Of a DNA stretch of 64,000 bases, positions 10,601 through 21,062 are shown one piece after another. The position numbers and the translations under genes are program-made. How positions within the stretch are numbered: position 1 is the first letter of the stretch; each line of letters starts with the position of its first letter. The DNA comes from Pleomorphomonas sp. T1.2MG-36 (lineage in GTDB: Bacteria; Pseudomonadota; Alphaproteobacteria; Rhizobiales; Pleomorphomonadaceae). The notes below the pieces were generated by a model. It was not told the DNA's origin and did no database searches. It saw only the letters and a list, made by a program, of their open reading frames with translations. Location: assembly GCF_950100655.1 (NCBI RefSeq), contig NZ_CATNLY010000034.1, positions 310,001 through 374,000 of the forward strand. The letters are read 5' to 3'.

Positions 10601-11067
10601 GGATAGCCGATGCGCTTGGCCTCGGCCTTCACCACTTCCATGTCGTCCGGCAGCGGATCGGTGGCCGGCATCACCGGCACGCCCGCCTCGATGGCGAGAT
10701 TGCGCGCCGCCACCTTGTTGCCGAGCTGGCGCATGGTTTCCGGCGACGGCCCGATAAAGGTGATACCGGCGTCGCGGCAGGCTTCGGCGAACTCCGGACT
10801 CTCCGACAGGAGGCCATAGCCCGGGTGGATGGCATCGGCCTTCGATTCCTTGGCGACGCGCAAGATCTCGGGAATGCTGAGATAGGCCTCGATCGGCCCC
10901 AATCCGGCACCGATCTGGTAGGCCTCGTCAGCCTTGAAGCGGTGCAACGCCAGCCGATCCTCCTCGGCATAGACGGCCACCGTCTTCAGCCCGAGCTCGT
11001 TGGCGGCGCGGAAAACGCGGATGGCGATTTCGGATCGGTTGGCGACAAGCACCTTGGTGATCGGCAC
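7627..11067 (-). CDS. pyc: Pyruvate carboxylase
   Basis: Converts pyruvate, bicarbonate and ATP to oxaloacetate (anaplerosis). The single 1146-residue chain carries all parts in order: biotin carboxylase (KVLVANRSEIAIRVFRAA, then the ATP-grasp loop GGGGRGMR), the carboxyltransferase barrel (VSDTTMRDGHQSLLATRMRT, ECWGGATFDVSMRFL), and a C-terminal biotinyl domain with AMKMET, so Lys1111 is the biotin site. Start: GTG at 11067, 6 nt after GGAG, reproduces the V/M-P-I-(S/T)-K start usual for rhizobial Pyc. An ATG at 11079 and longer frames lack a ribosome site. It is convergent with the phosphatase gene and apparently monocistronic. Confidence 0.97.
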   Translation of the reverse strand: MPITKVLVANRSEIAIRVFRAANELGLKTVAVYAEEDRLALHRFKADEAYQIGAGLGPIEAYLSIPEILRVAKESKADAIHPGYGLLSESPEFAEACRDAGITFIGPSPETMRQLGNKVAARNLAIEAGVPVMPATDPLPDDMEVVKAEAKRIGYPVMLKASWGGGGRGMRVIRDEATLLREVVTAKREAMAAFGKDEVYLEKLVERARHVEVQILGDTHGNIVHLFERDCSVQRRHQKVVERAPAPYLTDAQREEITSYGVTIAKAANYYSAGTVEFLMDSDSGSFYFIEVNPRIQVEHTVTEEVTGIDVVRAQIRILEGAKIGSPESGVPVQDEIRLHGHALQCRVTTEDPEQNFIPDYGRITAYRGATGFGIRLDGGTAYAGAVITRFYDPLLEKVTAWAPTPIEAINRMMRALREFRIRGVATNLTFLESIISHPKFQQNRYTTRFIDETPELFQLVKRKDRATKLLTYIADVTVNGHPETRSRPKPGEGPKPVVPTFSGGITPGTRDLLTSRGPEALAKWIREQTNVLVSDTTMRDGHQSLLATRMRTHDMANIAEAYARGLPGLFSLECWGGATFDVSMRFLTEDPWERLAKIRDKAPNILMQMLLRGSNGVGYKNYADNVVRHFVQQAAASGVDVFRVFDCLNWIDNMRVSMDAVLDQGKVLEAAICYTGDILDPDRAKYDLKYYVGMTRELEHAGAHIIAIKDMAGLLKPAAARVLFRAMREATDLPIHFHTHDTSGIAAASVLAAVEEGVDIIDAAMDAFSGNTSQPCLGSLVAALEGGPRPTGLDQQAIRRISFYWEAVRHKYAAFENDLKGPASEVYLHEMPGGQFTNLKEQARALGLETRWHEVAKTYADVNRMFGDIVKVTPSSKVVGDMALLMVSSALTPADVLDPEKDVAFPDSVVEMFHGDLGQPPGGWPKELQAKILKGAEPITVPPGSLIPPVDLEAARAELAEKLSWAPTDQDLASYLMYPKVFLDFAKSQETYGPTSVLPTPVYFYGMQAGDELNIELERGKSLVLICQAIGEPDNEGMVRVFFELNGQPRMVRVPDRSSAASVRAQRRKADASDPGHVAAPMPGVVSTLAVKAGQTVKAGDVLLSIEAMKMETSIHAERDGTVTEVLVAAGAQIDAKDLLVVLGE

Positions 11068-11284
11068 GGCAAGCTCCATAAGGGAAACTACGTTGGTGGT
11101 TTCCCTAGCAGGCTTGACGGCTAATGTCATATCCCAACGACGCTTTTCGCCCTTGTCCTTTTGGAGAGGGGAAAACGCGCCGTTCGGTGTCCGAACGATC
11201 AAACCGATTTAGATTTGCGAGATTTCGTCGTCACTTAGCCGGATGATGGCAACGCATTCCAGTCGAAAGAGGAATGGTTCATGC

Positions 11285-11318
11285 AAAACATGCATACCGG
11301 CTTCCTTCGGCATGCATG
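11285..11318 (-). terminator. Probable terminator after opgH
   Basis: On the minus strand CATGCAT pairs with ATGCATG, with an inner CCG/CGG, and is followed by four T (bases 11288-11285). It lies about 30 bp past the opgH stop. Between opgH and this hairpin another GC-rich stem (GGCGG-TCAG-CCGCC, about 11320-11343) may strengthen it. The T-run is short, so efficiency is uncertain. Confidence 0.5.
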
Positions 11319-11347
11319 GCGATGGCGGCTGACCGCCACCGCTTTTC

Positions 11348-13534
11348 TCAGGCGGTACGCGCCGCCGCTTGCACCGCCATGACCTGACGGTTGAGCGGCT
11401 TCTGGGCCAGCGCGTCGAGAATGCGCGGCGTGGCGATCAACGTCGCCCGTTCCTTGGCATCGAGGAAAGAGACGCCCTCCTCGATGGTCTCGGCCTCGCC
11501 GACCTTGGCCAGTGCCAGCGCCGACACCGGATCGACCCGGCCAGGTGGGCGCGGCGCCATGCGGTCGATCAGCGCCAGATGCTGCATCAGAAGTTCGGGA
11601 TCGGCGACGATGTCGACCAGGCTCGGTGCAGTGGCAATCGCCTCCACATAGGCCGGGCGGGCCTCCTCCATGCGCCCCTGGATACCGGGACAAAGACGCT
11701 CTTCAGGGATCCTCAGGAGACCCAGCCATTTCACGAAACGGCCGACGGCGTTGGAGCCGGTCAGTCCGGAAATCGGTACGGCGAACACCATGCCCAGAAT
11801 GGCTGGCGACAACCAGGCGAACAACACCCAGCTGTCGGCAATGGCTGCCCAGGCCAAGGCGATGCCGGCCAGCACGTGCCAACGATGGCGGATGATCAGG
11901 TCACGGAGCGGCAGGCCGCCATCGTCGCGCCGCTGCGGTTTCCAGCCGGCGTCCCGGTGCAGCACGATCTCTGTGACGGCGCCGGTCTGGATCAGCATCA
12001 TGATCGGGGCGACCAGCGCCGACACGATCACCTCGAAGATGAAGGACAGAATGAGGCCGAGGAAGCCGCCAGCGGCCTTGCGGTCGCGGGAGTTGAAGAA
12101 GAAGGCAATGAGTCCGAGAATTTTCGGCAGGAACAGAACGCCCATCGTCAGCGCGAACAAGGCAAGCGCCCGCTCGGCGTCGATGCGAGGCCACGAGGGA
12201 AACAGCTGGAACTCGTCCTTGAAATACTCCGGCCGAATGTAGTGGGCCTGCAGCGTCAGGGCGAGACCGGACAGGATCAGCAACAGCCAGAGCGGCGAGG
12301 CAAGATAGCTCATGATGCCGGTGAGGATGTGCGAACGCGACACCCAGTGCAGCCCACGCCCGCCGATCACCTTCAGGTGCTGCAGGTTGCCCTGACACCA
12401 GCGACGATCGCGAACGGCCAGATCGACCAGCGACGGCGGGCTTTCCTCATAGGAGCCGGACAAGTCGTCGGCGATGATGACGTTCCAGCCGGCACGCCGG
12501 ATCAGCGCGGCCTCGACGAAGTCGTGGCTCATGATGTGGCCGCCGAACGGCGGCTTGCCGGAGAGTTCGGGAAGACCGGCCGAGTTCAGGAAGGCCTCGG
12601 TGCGGATGATCGCGTTGTGGCCCCAGAAGTTGCCTTCCTTCTGCACCCACCAGGAAAGGCCGGTGCCGACCACCGGTCCGTAAACACGGCCGGCGAACTG
12701 CTGCAGTCGGGCCATCACCGTCGTGCCGTTGACCAGCATCGGAATGGTCTGAATGAGGCCGGCGTCGGGATCGGCTTCCATCCGGCGAGCCAATTCGACG
12801 ATTGTCCGCCCTTCCATCAGACTGTCGGCATCGAGAACCAGAAGATGGTCGTAGGCGCTGGCCCAACGCTTGCAGAAGTCGCCGACGTTGCCGGCCTTCT
12901 TGGCGGTGTTGTTGCGCCGCCGGCGATAATAGATGCGAGTGAAGCTGCCGATACGATCACGGGCGGCGAGCAGCGCCGCCTCTTCCTGCAACACCACTTC
13001 GGGATCGGTGGTGTCGGCCAGGACGAACCAGTCGAAGGCGTGGCTCTGCCCGAGCGATTCGACGTCGCGGGCCATCGCCTCGATGGCGGCGAAAACGCGC
13101 GAAGGATCCTCGTTATAGGTCGGCATCAACATCGCCGTGCGCTTGCGCAGCGGCTCGTCCGACCAGGGCGCCGGACGGGAGAACCGCCGGGAAACCAGCT
13201 TGAAGAAGCCGAAGATGGCCGCGACGGACGACAAGGCGATCCAGGCGAAGGTCACCGTGAACAGGACGAGCACGACGCGTTCGATCGGCGTCAGGTCGCC
13301 CAGCGCCAGCACCGCGTACATCTCGTTAAAGGCATAGGCGAGCAGCGCTGCCGTGCCACCGATGACTGCGAAGCGCTTCAGAAACGACGAGCGGCTGGCA
13401 GGGTTCACCAGACGACGCCTGTCTTTGCGGCGGAAGCGCTTGAGATTCTGGGCGGGCATGTCCGCCGGATGTTCCGGCGGCATGCCCGTTGCGTATCGCC
13501 CGCTGACGGCGACGTCGCGAACTATGCTGTCCAT
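11348..13534 (-). CDS. opgH: Glucans biosynthesis glucosyltransferase H
   Basis: An inner-membrane GT2 enzyme that polymerises and moves the beta-1,2-linked backbone of osmoregulated periplasmic glucans. It is 728 residues long: about 70 cytoplasmic residues, two membrane segments, the catalytic domain ([22 protein letters not shown] as the Dx[10 protein letters not shown] as the Q/RxxRW-type acceptor motif), then several C-terminal membrane segments and a cytoplasmic tail. This is the usual OpgH plan, though shorter than the 847-residue E. coli protein. Its ATG lies 13 bp inside the end of opgG, so the two are translated as a coupled operon. Confidence 0.95.
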   Translation of the reverse strand: MDSIVRDVAVSGRYATGMPPEHPADMPAQNLKRFRRKDRRRLVNPASRSSFLKRFAVIGGTAALLAYAFNEMYAVLALGDLTPIERVVLVLFTVTFAWIALSSVAAIFGFFKLVSRRFSRPAPWSDEPLRKRTAMLMPTYNEDPSRVFAAIEAMARDVESLGQSHAFDWFVLADTTDPEVVLQEEAALLAARDRIGSFTRIYYRRRRNNTAKKAGNVGDFCKRWASAYDHLLVLDADSLMEGRTIVELARRMEADPDAGLIQTIPMLVNGTTVMARLQQFAGRVYGPVVGTGLSWWVQKEGNFWGHNAIIRTEAFLNSAGLPELSGKPPFGGHIMSHDFVEAALIRRAGWNVIIADDLSGSYEESPPSLVDLAVRDRRWCQGNLQHLKVIGGRGLHWVSRSHILTGIMSYLASPLWLLLILSGLALTLQAHYIRPEYFKDEFQLFPSWPRIDAERALALFALTMGVLFLPKILGLIAFFFNSRDRKAAGGFLGLILSFIFEVIVSALVAPIMMLIQTGAVTEIVLHRDAGWKPQRRDDGGLPLRDLIIRHRWHVLAGIALAWAAIADSWVLFAWLSPAILGMVFAVPISGLTGSNAVGRFVKWLGLLRIPEERLCPGIQGRMEEARPAYVEAIATAPSLVDIVADPELLMQHLALIDRMAPRPPGRVDPVSALALAKVGEAETIEEGVSFLDAKERATLIATPRILDALAQKPLNRQVMAVQAAARTA

Positions 13535-15081
13535 CGGAAGGCCCAGGTCTCCGCTGTCTGCCCCGCTTCAAAGGCAAGCGCCGCCGTAAGCTCGATCAGG
13601 GTCTCGTTCTGCGGATCCAGTTCGAAGCTGAGGCGCATGCCACCCGTTTCGGGATTGGCGATGACGACGACGTTCTTGACCGTTCCCTTGGACGCCTGCA
13701 CCGACGCCTTGGCAGCGCCGAGCTTGGCCGGATCGACGCCCTCGAAAAAGCTGTAGTCGATGACGAACAGCCGAACCGGCGTCGGCCCGCCGATGCCTGC
13801 CCGGCCCGACCGGGTCGCGGTGACGTAGGCGGCGCCAGCCCCGAGGGCCGGGTCGCTGCCCCAGAACAGGCGGTAGGCGAAGAAGAATTCCGTACCGGCG
13901 GGGATTTTGTCCTGAGGGGCCCAGTAGGCGACGATGTTGTCATGGATTTCCGAGTTGGTCGGAATTTCCACCAAGGTCACCGCGCCGGCGCCCCAGTCGC
14001 CCACCGGCTCGATCCACAGCGACGGCCGCTTCTGATAGGCGGCCTCGAGATCCTGATAGGACCCGAAACCGCGATTGCGCTGAACGAGCCCAAAGCCGCG
14101 CGGGCTGCGGTCCTGGAAGGCGGAGATCTGCAGTTCCTTCGGATTGGCGAGCGGACGCCACCAGCGATCGCCCCGGCCGGTAACCATCAGCATGCCGTCG
14201 GAGTCATGCACCTCCGGACGGAAGTCGTCGATGTCGGTGCGGCCATTGGCCGAGAAGAAGAACATCGAAGTGCCCGGAGCGAGACCGACCTTCTCGAGAT
14301 CGGCGCGCGGGAACAGCTGCGCTTCGACATCGATGGTGGTCGGCAGACCCGGCCGGATGGTGAACCGGTAGGCACCGGCGACCGAAGGGCTGTCGAGCAA
14401 GGCATTGACGACGCAGGTGTCCGAGCCGGCCGTCGGCGTTTCCACCCAGAAGGCGCGGAACAGCGGAAACTCTTCTCCCTCGGGATCGGCGGTCTTGAGG
14501 GCGAGGCCGCGCGCCGAAAGGCCGTAGACTTCGTCCTTGCCCAGCGAGCGGAAATAGCTCGCGCCCTGGAAAACCAGCACCTCGTCGAACACGTCGGGTT
14601 TGTTGAGCGGCGAATGCAGGCGGAAACCCGAGAAACCGATGTCCTCCGCCGGAATCGGCTGGGGTACCAGCGGCCCGTAATTGAACAGATTGGGATCGTA
14701 GGGAACGTGGGTCGCCTGCCCGTTCTCGACGAGCGCCATCTCGACGGGATCCTTGAAATAGGACCCGCGATGGAAGAGCTGCATCTGGTAGGGCAAGCCC
14801 TTGTCGGCCCAGATGGCCGTTTCCGGACGGAAGCGGATGTCGCGATACTGATCGTAGGTGAGGTTCTCGAGGATCGACGGCAGGCTCGTATCCGGCGCCT
14901 CGTAGGGCTTCTTGGAGAGGGCGCGCGCGATCTCGGCCACCGTCGATCGGGTGAACGGTCCGGTCACCGCGAACTGATGCTGCAAGGTTGCCGCCCGCGC
15001 CGCAGCCGGAACCCCGGTCGCGACCACGACGGCACCCACCGCCGTCAGCGCACGGGCAAGAAAATCACGGCGATCAATCAT
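13522..15081 (-). CDS. opgG: Periplasmic glucan biosynthesis protein, OpgG/OpgD family, Tat-exported
   Basis: A periplasmic protein needed for making or branching osmoregulated glucans with OpgH. It has 519 residues; the N-terminus [12 protein letters not shown] is a twin-arginine signal followed by a hydrophobic stretch and AARA cleavage context. The body matches the MdoG family ([34 protein letters not shown]). In E. coli the Tat-exported paralogue is OpgD and the Sec-exported one OpgG; the operon position with opgH argues for the OpgG role here, so the symbol is by context. ATG at 15081 has GGGA upstream. It is first gene of the two-gene operon. Confidence 0.9.
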   Translation of the reverse strand: MIDRRDFLARALTAVGAVVVATGVPAAARAATLQHQFAVTGPFTRSTVAEIARALSKKPYEAPDTSLPSILENLTYDQYRDIRFRPETAIWADKGLPYQMQLFHRGSYFKDPVEMALVENGQATHVPYDPNLFNYGPLVPQPIPAEDIGFSGFRLHSPLNKPDVFDEVLVFQGASYFRSLGKDEVYGLSARGLALKTADPEGEEFPLFRAFWVETPTAGSDTCVVNALLDSPSVAGAYRFTIRPGLPTTIDVEAQLFPRADLEKVGLAPGTSMFFFSANGRTDIDDFRPEVHDSDGMLMVTGRGDRWWRPLANPKELQISAFQDRSPRGFGLVQRNRGFGSYQDLEAAYQKRPSLWIEPVGDWGAGAVTLVEIPTNSEIHDNIVAYWAPQDKIPAGTEFFFAYRLFWGSDPALGAGAAYVTATRSGRAGIGGPTPVRLFVIDYSFFEGVDPAKLGAAKASVQASKGTVKNVVVIANPETGGMRLSFELDPQNETLIELTAALAFEAGQTAETWAFRWTA

Positions 15082-15300
15082 GGGATTCCCGACAGAAAGG
15101 TCCACAGCGGCTCCACTCGTCATTCACTATGGGCGCGGGAACAGGGGACGAAACACAAAATTTCCGTCACGTCGCCAAGGTGCGGCGCCGGCTCGTCCGA
15201 AGTCCCGAAAATGCCCTCTTACCCGTTGGATTCCAACATGGCATTTGGATACCAGACCGGCACGTTGGTGCATAGAACCATACGCTGCCGGCCATCGAAA

Positions 15301-16092
15301 TTATACAGCCTCGCCCGCATGCCCGCCATGACGGGAAGCGGTCTCGATGAGCTCCACCTCCGCCTCCGCGCACAGCTGCCGCACGCCGTCCCGAGGGCAG
15401 CGATCGGTGACGAACACGTCCACCTGAGCGACGGACCCGATCCTGACCGGTGCGGTGCGTTCGAACTTGGTCTCGTCGGCCACCAGGATCACCCGCCGGG
15501 CGTTGGCGATGATCGCCTGGGCGACCTTCACCTCGCGGAAATCGTAGTCGAAAAGCGCGCCATCCTCGTCGATCGCCGACGTGCCGACGATGGCGAAATC
15601 CACCTTGAACTGGCGAATGAAATCCACAGCCGCCTCGCCGATGATGCCACCGTCGGCGTGGCGCACCTGCCCGCCGGCAATCACCACTTCGATGCCAGAG
15701 TAGGCGCGCATCAGATTGGCGACATTGATGTTGTTGGTGATCACCATCAAACCGGAGTGCTGCAGCAGCGCCTGCGCCACCGCCTCCGTGGTGGTCCCGA
15801 TGTTGATGAACAGCGACGCGTCGTTGGGAATGAGCGCGGCGGCGGCTTCCGCGATCGCCCGTTTCTCGGCAGCGGCGATCTGGCGGCGCGCCTCGTAGCC
15901 GACGTTCTTCACCGTCGATGCCAGTACCGCGCCGCCGTGCACGCGGGCGAGCAGGCGGCGGTCGCAAAGTTCGTTGAGGTCCTTGCGGATGGTCTGCGGA
16001 GACACCTCGAAACGCGCGGCAAGATCGTCGACCAGAACGCGGCCGACCTCGCGGGCAAGATCCAGGATGGCATGTTGGCGATCGATCAGCAT
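15301..16092 (-). CDS. glpR: GlpR-like DeoR-family transcriptional repressor
   Basis: A 263-residue DeoR-family regulator. The N-terminal winged helix carries FEVSPQTIRKDLNELCDRRLLARVHGGAVLAS, and the C-terminal sugar-phosphate isomerase-like domain has NIGTTTEAVAQALL, VITNNINVANLM and IIGEAAVDFIRQF. These stretches follow the E. coli GlpR sequence closely as I remember it, so glycerol-3-phosphate is the likely effector. No glycerol gene is adjacent; gpsA lies 31 kb away and glpD is not in the window. Start ATG at 16092 gives the usual distance to the helix-turn-helix; its ribosome site is weak. Confidence 0.85.
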   Translation of the reverse strand: MLIDRQHAILDLAREVGRVLVDDLAARFEVSPQTIRKDLNELCDRRLLARVHGGAVLASTVKNVGYEARRQIAAAEKRAIAEAAAALIPNDASLFINIGTTTEAVAQALLQHSGLMVITNNINVANLMRAYSGIEVVIAGGQVRHADGGIIGEAAVDFIRQFKVDFAIVGTSAIDEDGALFDYDFREVKVAQAIIANARRVILVADETKFERTAPVRIGSVAQVDVFVTDRCPRDGVRQLCAEAEVELIETASRHGGHAGEAV

Positions 16093-16147
16093 GGCTTTCT
16101 CGGGGCGAACGTTTCGCGGGCGCAGTCTAGCGACGAATGGGGAAATC

Positions 16148-16663
16148 TCACGGCGACAAAATGGCGGAGCGGGCACCGAGCTTCTGATAACGCTTCAGCA
16201 GCCGTTCCCTTTTGAGCCGCGACAACCGGTCGATCCAGAATATGCCGTCGAGCTGATCGATTTCGTGCTGCAGCACGGCGGCATGGAAACCGTCCGCCTC
16301 CTCGGCGTCCCGCCTGCCGTCAAGGTGGGAGTAGACGATACGCACCGCCCGCGGTCGCTCGACCTCGGCGCTGACGCCGGGCATGGCGACCGAGCCCTCC
16401 TCGTTGACCATGGTTTCGGCGGAAAACCGCTCGATCGACGGGTTGAAATAGACGTGGATCGCCGCCCCGCTCGATGGTCTCACGGCGATCACCCGCCGGA
16501 GAACGCCGATGTGAGGCGCGGCGAGACCGATGGCCGGCGCGCGCTCGACGGCGGCGACAAGATCGGCGGCAAGAGCCGCAAGCCCGTCATCGAAAACGGC
16601 CACCGCCTCGGCAACCGAGCGAAGCCTCGGATCGGGATAGGTCAAAAGAGGTTGCACCGTCAT
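16148..16663 (-). CDS. Peptide deformylase-like protein with altered metal site
   Basis: A 171-residue protein with the peptide deformylase fold. Motif 1 GxGLAAPQ is AIGLAAPH (Gln to His51). Motif 2 EGCLS is EGSVA, so the metal-binding Cys is Ser91. Motif 3 HExDH reads HEIDQLDG: His133 and Glu134 are kept but the second His ligand is Gln137. Two of three metal ligands are therefore missing and normal deformylase activity is doubtful. It is probably the paralogue of a genuine def gene elsewhere. It is upstream of glpR, same direction, 55 bp between stop and start. It could act as a ribosome or N-terminus binding protein, but that is speculation. Confidence 0.85.
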   Translation of the reverse strand: MTVQPLLTYPDPRLRSVAEAVAVFDDGLAALAADLVAAVERAPAIGLAAPHIGVLRRVIAVRPSSGAAIHVYFNPSIERFSAETMVNEEGSVAMPGVSAEVERPRAVRIVYSHLDGRRDAEEADGFHAAVLQHEIDQLDGIFWIDRLSRLKRERLLKRYQKLGARSAILSP

Positions 16664-16976
16664 GGCTGGAAATCTCTCACCAGAGTCAACAGAGCCCTAA
16701 CACCGCCAACTGGGGGAAATTCATACGTAGTAATATTTAATCTGGATGAATTATTCAGACTTCCTAACGGCTGTTCACCGCAAAAACCGCAGAGACCCGC
16801 CATTCCCGCCAAGTTACTGTAAACTCGACCCCAACATGGTAAACGAACGATAAATGAGGACCGGACGCGGGTTAACGAAAACCTGCAAAAAAGGCAAAAA
16901 TTGCCGTTCATCTCGGAACGAGGCTTTCAATCGCCCCTGTTAGAAAGCAGGCAATCGCGTTCCGGAGTCCTGCAAT
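16664..16976. other. AT-richer intergenic region between divergent genes
   Basis: A 313-bp gap between the leftward deformylase-like gene and the rightward secreted-protein gene. It is clearly richer in A and T than its surroundings (for example GTAATATTTAATC near 16730) and should hold both promoters. I see no convincing consensus promoter, operator or RNA gene. Open frames here have no ribosome site or recognisable product. Confidence 0.5.
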
Positions 16977-17300
16977 ATGAAACGCCTTCTCGTCGCCGCA
17001 GCCTTTGCCTCCCTTCTCGTGGCTGCTTCCTCCACCGGTGCTTCTGCCTTCAGCATGAACGTTCCGAAGTCGGTCGTGATGGCCGCCGTGTCGGCGCCAA
17101 CCGTCAGTTCCGCCGAGCGGACCTTCGTCTTCCCGCCGCTCACCTTCCTCTCGGCCGCCGGTGACTATGCCGCCCGGGTTCGCTCGGAGGTGATCGACGT
17201 TTTCGCTCCCGGCATCATCGACGGCATCGGAGCCGCCTATTACCGCGCCCTCGGCGTGTCGACCCCGACATCGGCCGTGCCGGAACTCGTCGCCATCTGA
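16977..17300 (+). CDS. Small secreted protein of unknown function
   Basis: A 107-residue protein with a clear Sec signal (MKRLLVAAAFASLLVAASSTGASA, cleavage after ASA near residue 24) and a mature part of about 83 residues without cysteines or further membrane segments. GGAG lies upstream of the ATG. I do not recognise the family. It follows the AT-richer region, and a hairpin at 17374-17401 may end its transcript. Confidence 0.65.
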   Translation: MKRLLVAAAFASLLVAASSTGASAFSMNVPKSVVMAAVSAPTVSSAERTFVFPPLTFLSAAGDYAARVRSEVIDVFAPGIIDGIGAAYYRALGVSTPTSAVPELVAI

Positions 17301-17373
17301 GGCATCGGCCCGGCCGTCGGAACGCGCACGGCCGGACACGACGCCCACGTCCCAACACTCCGGTTCCATCAAT

Positions 17374-17401
17374 GGCCTCGGCGGCGCCCTCCGCCGGGGC
17401 C
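17374..17401 (+). terminator. Possible terminator hairpin after the secreted-protein gene
   Basis: An 11-bp stem (GGCCTCGGCGG against CCGCCGGGGCC, one G-T pair) with a 6-nt loop, followed by ATTTGC. The T-run is weak, so it could be a terminator or only a transcript-end stabilising hairpin. Confidence 0.4.
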
Positions 17402-17553
17402 ATTTGCATGCGTTTTCCCGTCAAAGCCGGCGCGGCGAGCCTGTCTAGCAACGACCGGGAGTTTCAGTGCCGGGTCTTTCGATCCAACGGTTCCATCCGG
17501 CGGGGAAATGCACTAGGGTCCGCCTCATTCCATCGTCGCATTCGAGGCGAACC

Positions 17554-17838
17554 ATGCATTATGTCGTCAGTTGCATCGACAAGATCGGGCTTCTCCCCGT
17601 CCGGCAGGCCAACCGCGCCGCCCATCTCGAATATGTCAAGGCCAACGCCGATACCATCCTGGTCGGAGGCCCCTATCTCGACGATGCCGGCAACATGATC
17701 GGCTCGCTGCTGATCACCGAGGCCGTCGATCTCAAGACGCTGCAGACGGTACTGGCGGAAGATCCCTATGCCCGGGCCGGCCTGTTCGAGAGCGTCGACA
17801 TCAAGCCGTGGAAGTGGGTGATCGGCGCGCCGGGCTGA
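17554..17838 (+). CDS. YciI family protein
   Basis: A 94-residue YciI-fold (ferredoxin-like) protein: MHYVVSCIDK start, a conserved RAAHLEYVK with the family His, LVGGPYLDD and DPYARAGLFESVDIKPW. Family members are small stand-alone enzymes or accessory proteins of mostly unknown activity. GAGG lies 6 nt upstream of the ATG. It is followed 31 bp later by the EVE gene and then a methyltransferase, all rightward, so a three-gene operon is likely. Confidence 0.9.
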   Translation: MHYVVSCIDKIGLLPVRQANRAAHLEYVKANADTILVGGPYLDDAGNMIGSLLITEAVDLKTLQTVLAEDPYARAGLFESVDIKPWKWVIGAPG

Positions 17839-17869
17839 GGCCGCCGACAGACCGCGACAGGGAGCGCCC

Positions 17870-18283
17870 ATGGCCCACTGGCTGTTCAAGTCCGAACCTT
17901 TCAAGTTCTCCTTCGCCGCCCTCAAGACTAAGGGTGCGGCCGGCACCGAGTGGGACGGCGTGCGCAACTACCTCGCCCGCAACAACATGCGGGCGATGAA
18001 CGTGGGCGATCAGGGCTTCTTCTATCACTCCAACGAAGGCCTCGCCGTTGTCGGCATCTGCGAGGTCATCGCCCCGTCCCATCCCGACAGCACCACCGAC
18101 GATCCGCGATGGGACTGCGTCGACGTGCGGGCGGTCCGCGATCTCAAGCGCCCCGTCACGCTCGCCGAAATCAAGGCGGAACCTTCGTTGTCCAAGATGA
18201 GCCTCGTCACCTCGATGCGCCTTTCCGTGCAGCCGGTGACCGACGAGGAATGGGAAACCGTCATCGCCATGGCCGAACGGTGA
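17870..18283 (+). CDS. EVE domain-containing protein
   Basis: A 137-residue protein made of one EVE (PUA-like) domain: MAHWLFKSEP at the start, TEWDGVRNYLARNNMR, VGDQGFFYHSN and a VDVRAV core strand. The fold is known to bind modified nucleobases in DNA or RNA; the human homologue is thymocyte nuclear protein 1. The tryptophan and aromatic pocket residues appear intact. Its stop overlaps the GTG start of the next gene (GTGA). Confidence 0.92.
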   Translation: MAHWLFKSEPFKFSFAALKTKGAAGTEWDGVRNYLARNNMRAMNVGDQGFFYHSNEGLAVVGICEVIAPSHPDSTTDDPRWDCVDVRAVRDLKRPVTLAEIKAEPSLSKMSLVTSMRLSVQPVTDEEWETVIAMAER

Positions 18284-18933
18284 GCGGCCCATCTCGCGAA
18301 AGCGCCTTCGTCCTGCGCGAGACGCGGCCGCATGCGCCGCCGCTTGTGCCGGAACTGCGGCTACGGCTCGCCGATGAGGCGATGGACCTCTGGCAGGCAA
18401 CCGAAGCGGATCTCGGACGGGACGGGCTGCCACCGCCCTTCTGGGCCTTCGCCTGGGCCGGCGGGCAGGCGCTCGCCCGCCATGTGCTCGACCATCCCGA
18501 GGTCGTCCGCGGCGCTCGCGTGCTGGATTTCGCCTCCGGCTCGGGCATCGTCGCCATCGCGGCCAAGCGCGCCGGCGCTCGCCAGGTCGTGGCCACCGAT
18601 ATCGATCCATACGCCCGCGCCGCCATCCTGATCAACGCCGCCGACAACGGCGTGGAGGTGGAGGCACCGGACGTCGACTACCTCGACCAAGGCGCCGCCG
18701 GCTTCGACGTGGTGCTGGCCGGCGACGTCTTCTACGAACGGCCGATGGCCTCTCGCGTCGAGCCATTCCTGCGCGCCGCGCAGGCGGGAGGCGCCGCCGT
18801 GCTGTTCGGCGACCCCGGCCGCGCCTATCTTCCGGCCACCGGCATCGCGCCGCTGGCGACCTACGAAGTGCCCGTGCCGCGCGCCATCGAGGACCGCGAC
18901 GTCAGAACCACCCGTGTCTGGCGTTTCACCTGA
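18280..18933 (+). CDS. Class I SAM-dependent methyltransferase, ETF-beta lysine methyltransferase-like
   Basis: A 217-residue Rossmann methyltransferase. SAM-binding motif I is VLDFASGSGIVAIAA, motif II VVATDIDPYA, and the post-I region LAGDVFYERPMA. The PPPFWAFAWAGGQALARH stretch matches the PrmA-like branch that includes the methyltransferase acting on lysines of electron-transfer flavoprotein beta. That assignment is from family resemblance and not from context. It starts at GTG 18280 overlapping the EVE stop by 4 nt, which indicates translational coupling. Confidence 0.82.
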   Translation: MSGPSRESAFVLRETRPHAPPLVPELRLRLADEAMDLWQATEADLGRDGLPPPFWAFAWAGGQALARHVLDHPEVVRGARVLDFASGSGIVAIAAKRAGARQVVATDIDPYARAAILINAADNGVEVEAPDVDYLDQGAAGFDVVLAGDVFYERPMASRVEPFLRAAQAGGAAVLFGDPGRAYLPATGIAPLATYEVPVPRAIEDRDVRTTRVWRFT

Positions 18934-18956
18934 CCGAAGCCACTCGAAGTTGGTGA

Positions 18957-18972
18957 TTAGCCGGGCGGCTAA
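18957..18972. other. Short inverted repeat upstream of acs
   Basis: TTAGCC and GGCTAA separated by GGGC, a perfect 6-bp inverted repeat 24 bp after the methyltransferase stop and about 80 bp before acs. It could be a weak terminator or an operator; it lacks an immediate T-run. Confidence 0.25.
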
Positions 18973-19053
18973 TGGATTTACGTGTTTTGACGGACCATAC
19001 TGAAACCAGTTGGCGCATGGCCGAGGAGGGCCTTGGCGCGAGGAGGGTTTCAG

Positions 19054-20997
<1,944 letters not shown>

Positions 20998-21062
20998 CAA
21001 TGGAAAGGGGCGGCAGAGGCCGCCCCGATCGCTTCCAAAAATCACAACCAACGCTTGGTAGG

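Noticed and set aside
7717..11124. A 1135-residue open frame opposite pyruvate carboxylase
   Set aside because: Low-complexity His/Arg/Gly-rich product, no ribosome site; the minus-strand gene is certain.
11281..11383. A short plus-strand ORF starting MQNMHTGFLRHAW
   Set aside because: It overlaps the opgH end and its terminator hairpin and has no ribosome site or recognisable product.
16660..16911. An 83-residue minus-strand ORF in the AT-richer gap
   Set aside because: No ribosome site, Cys/Leu/Phe-rich random look, and it overlaps the region expected to hold promoters.
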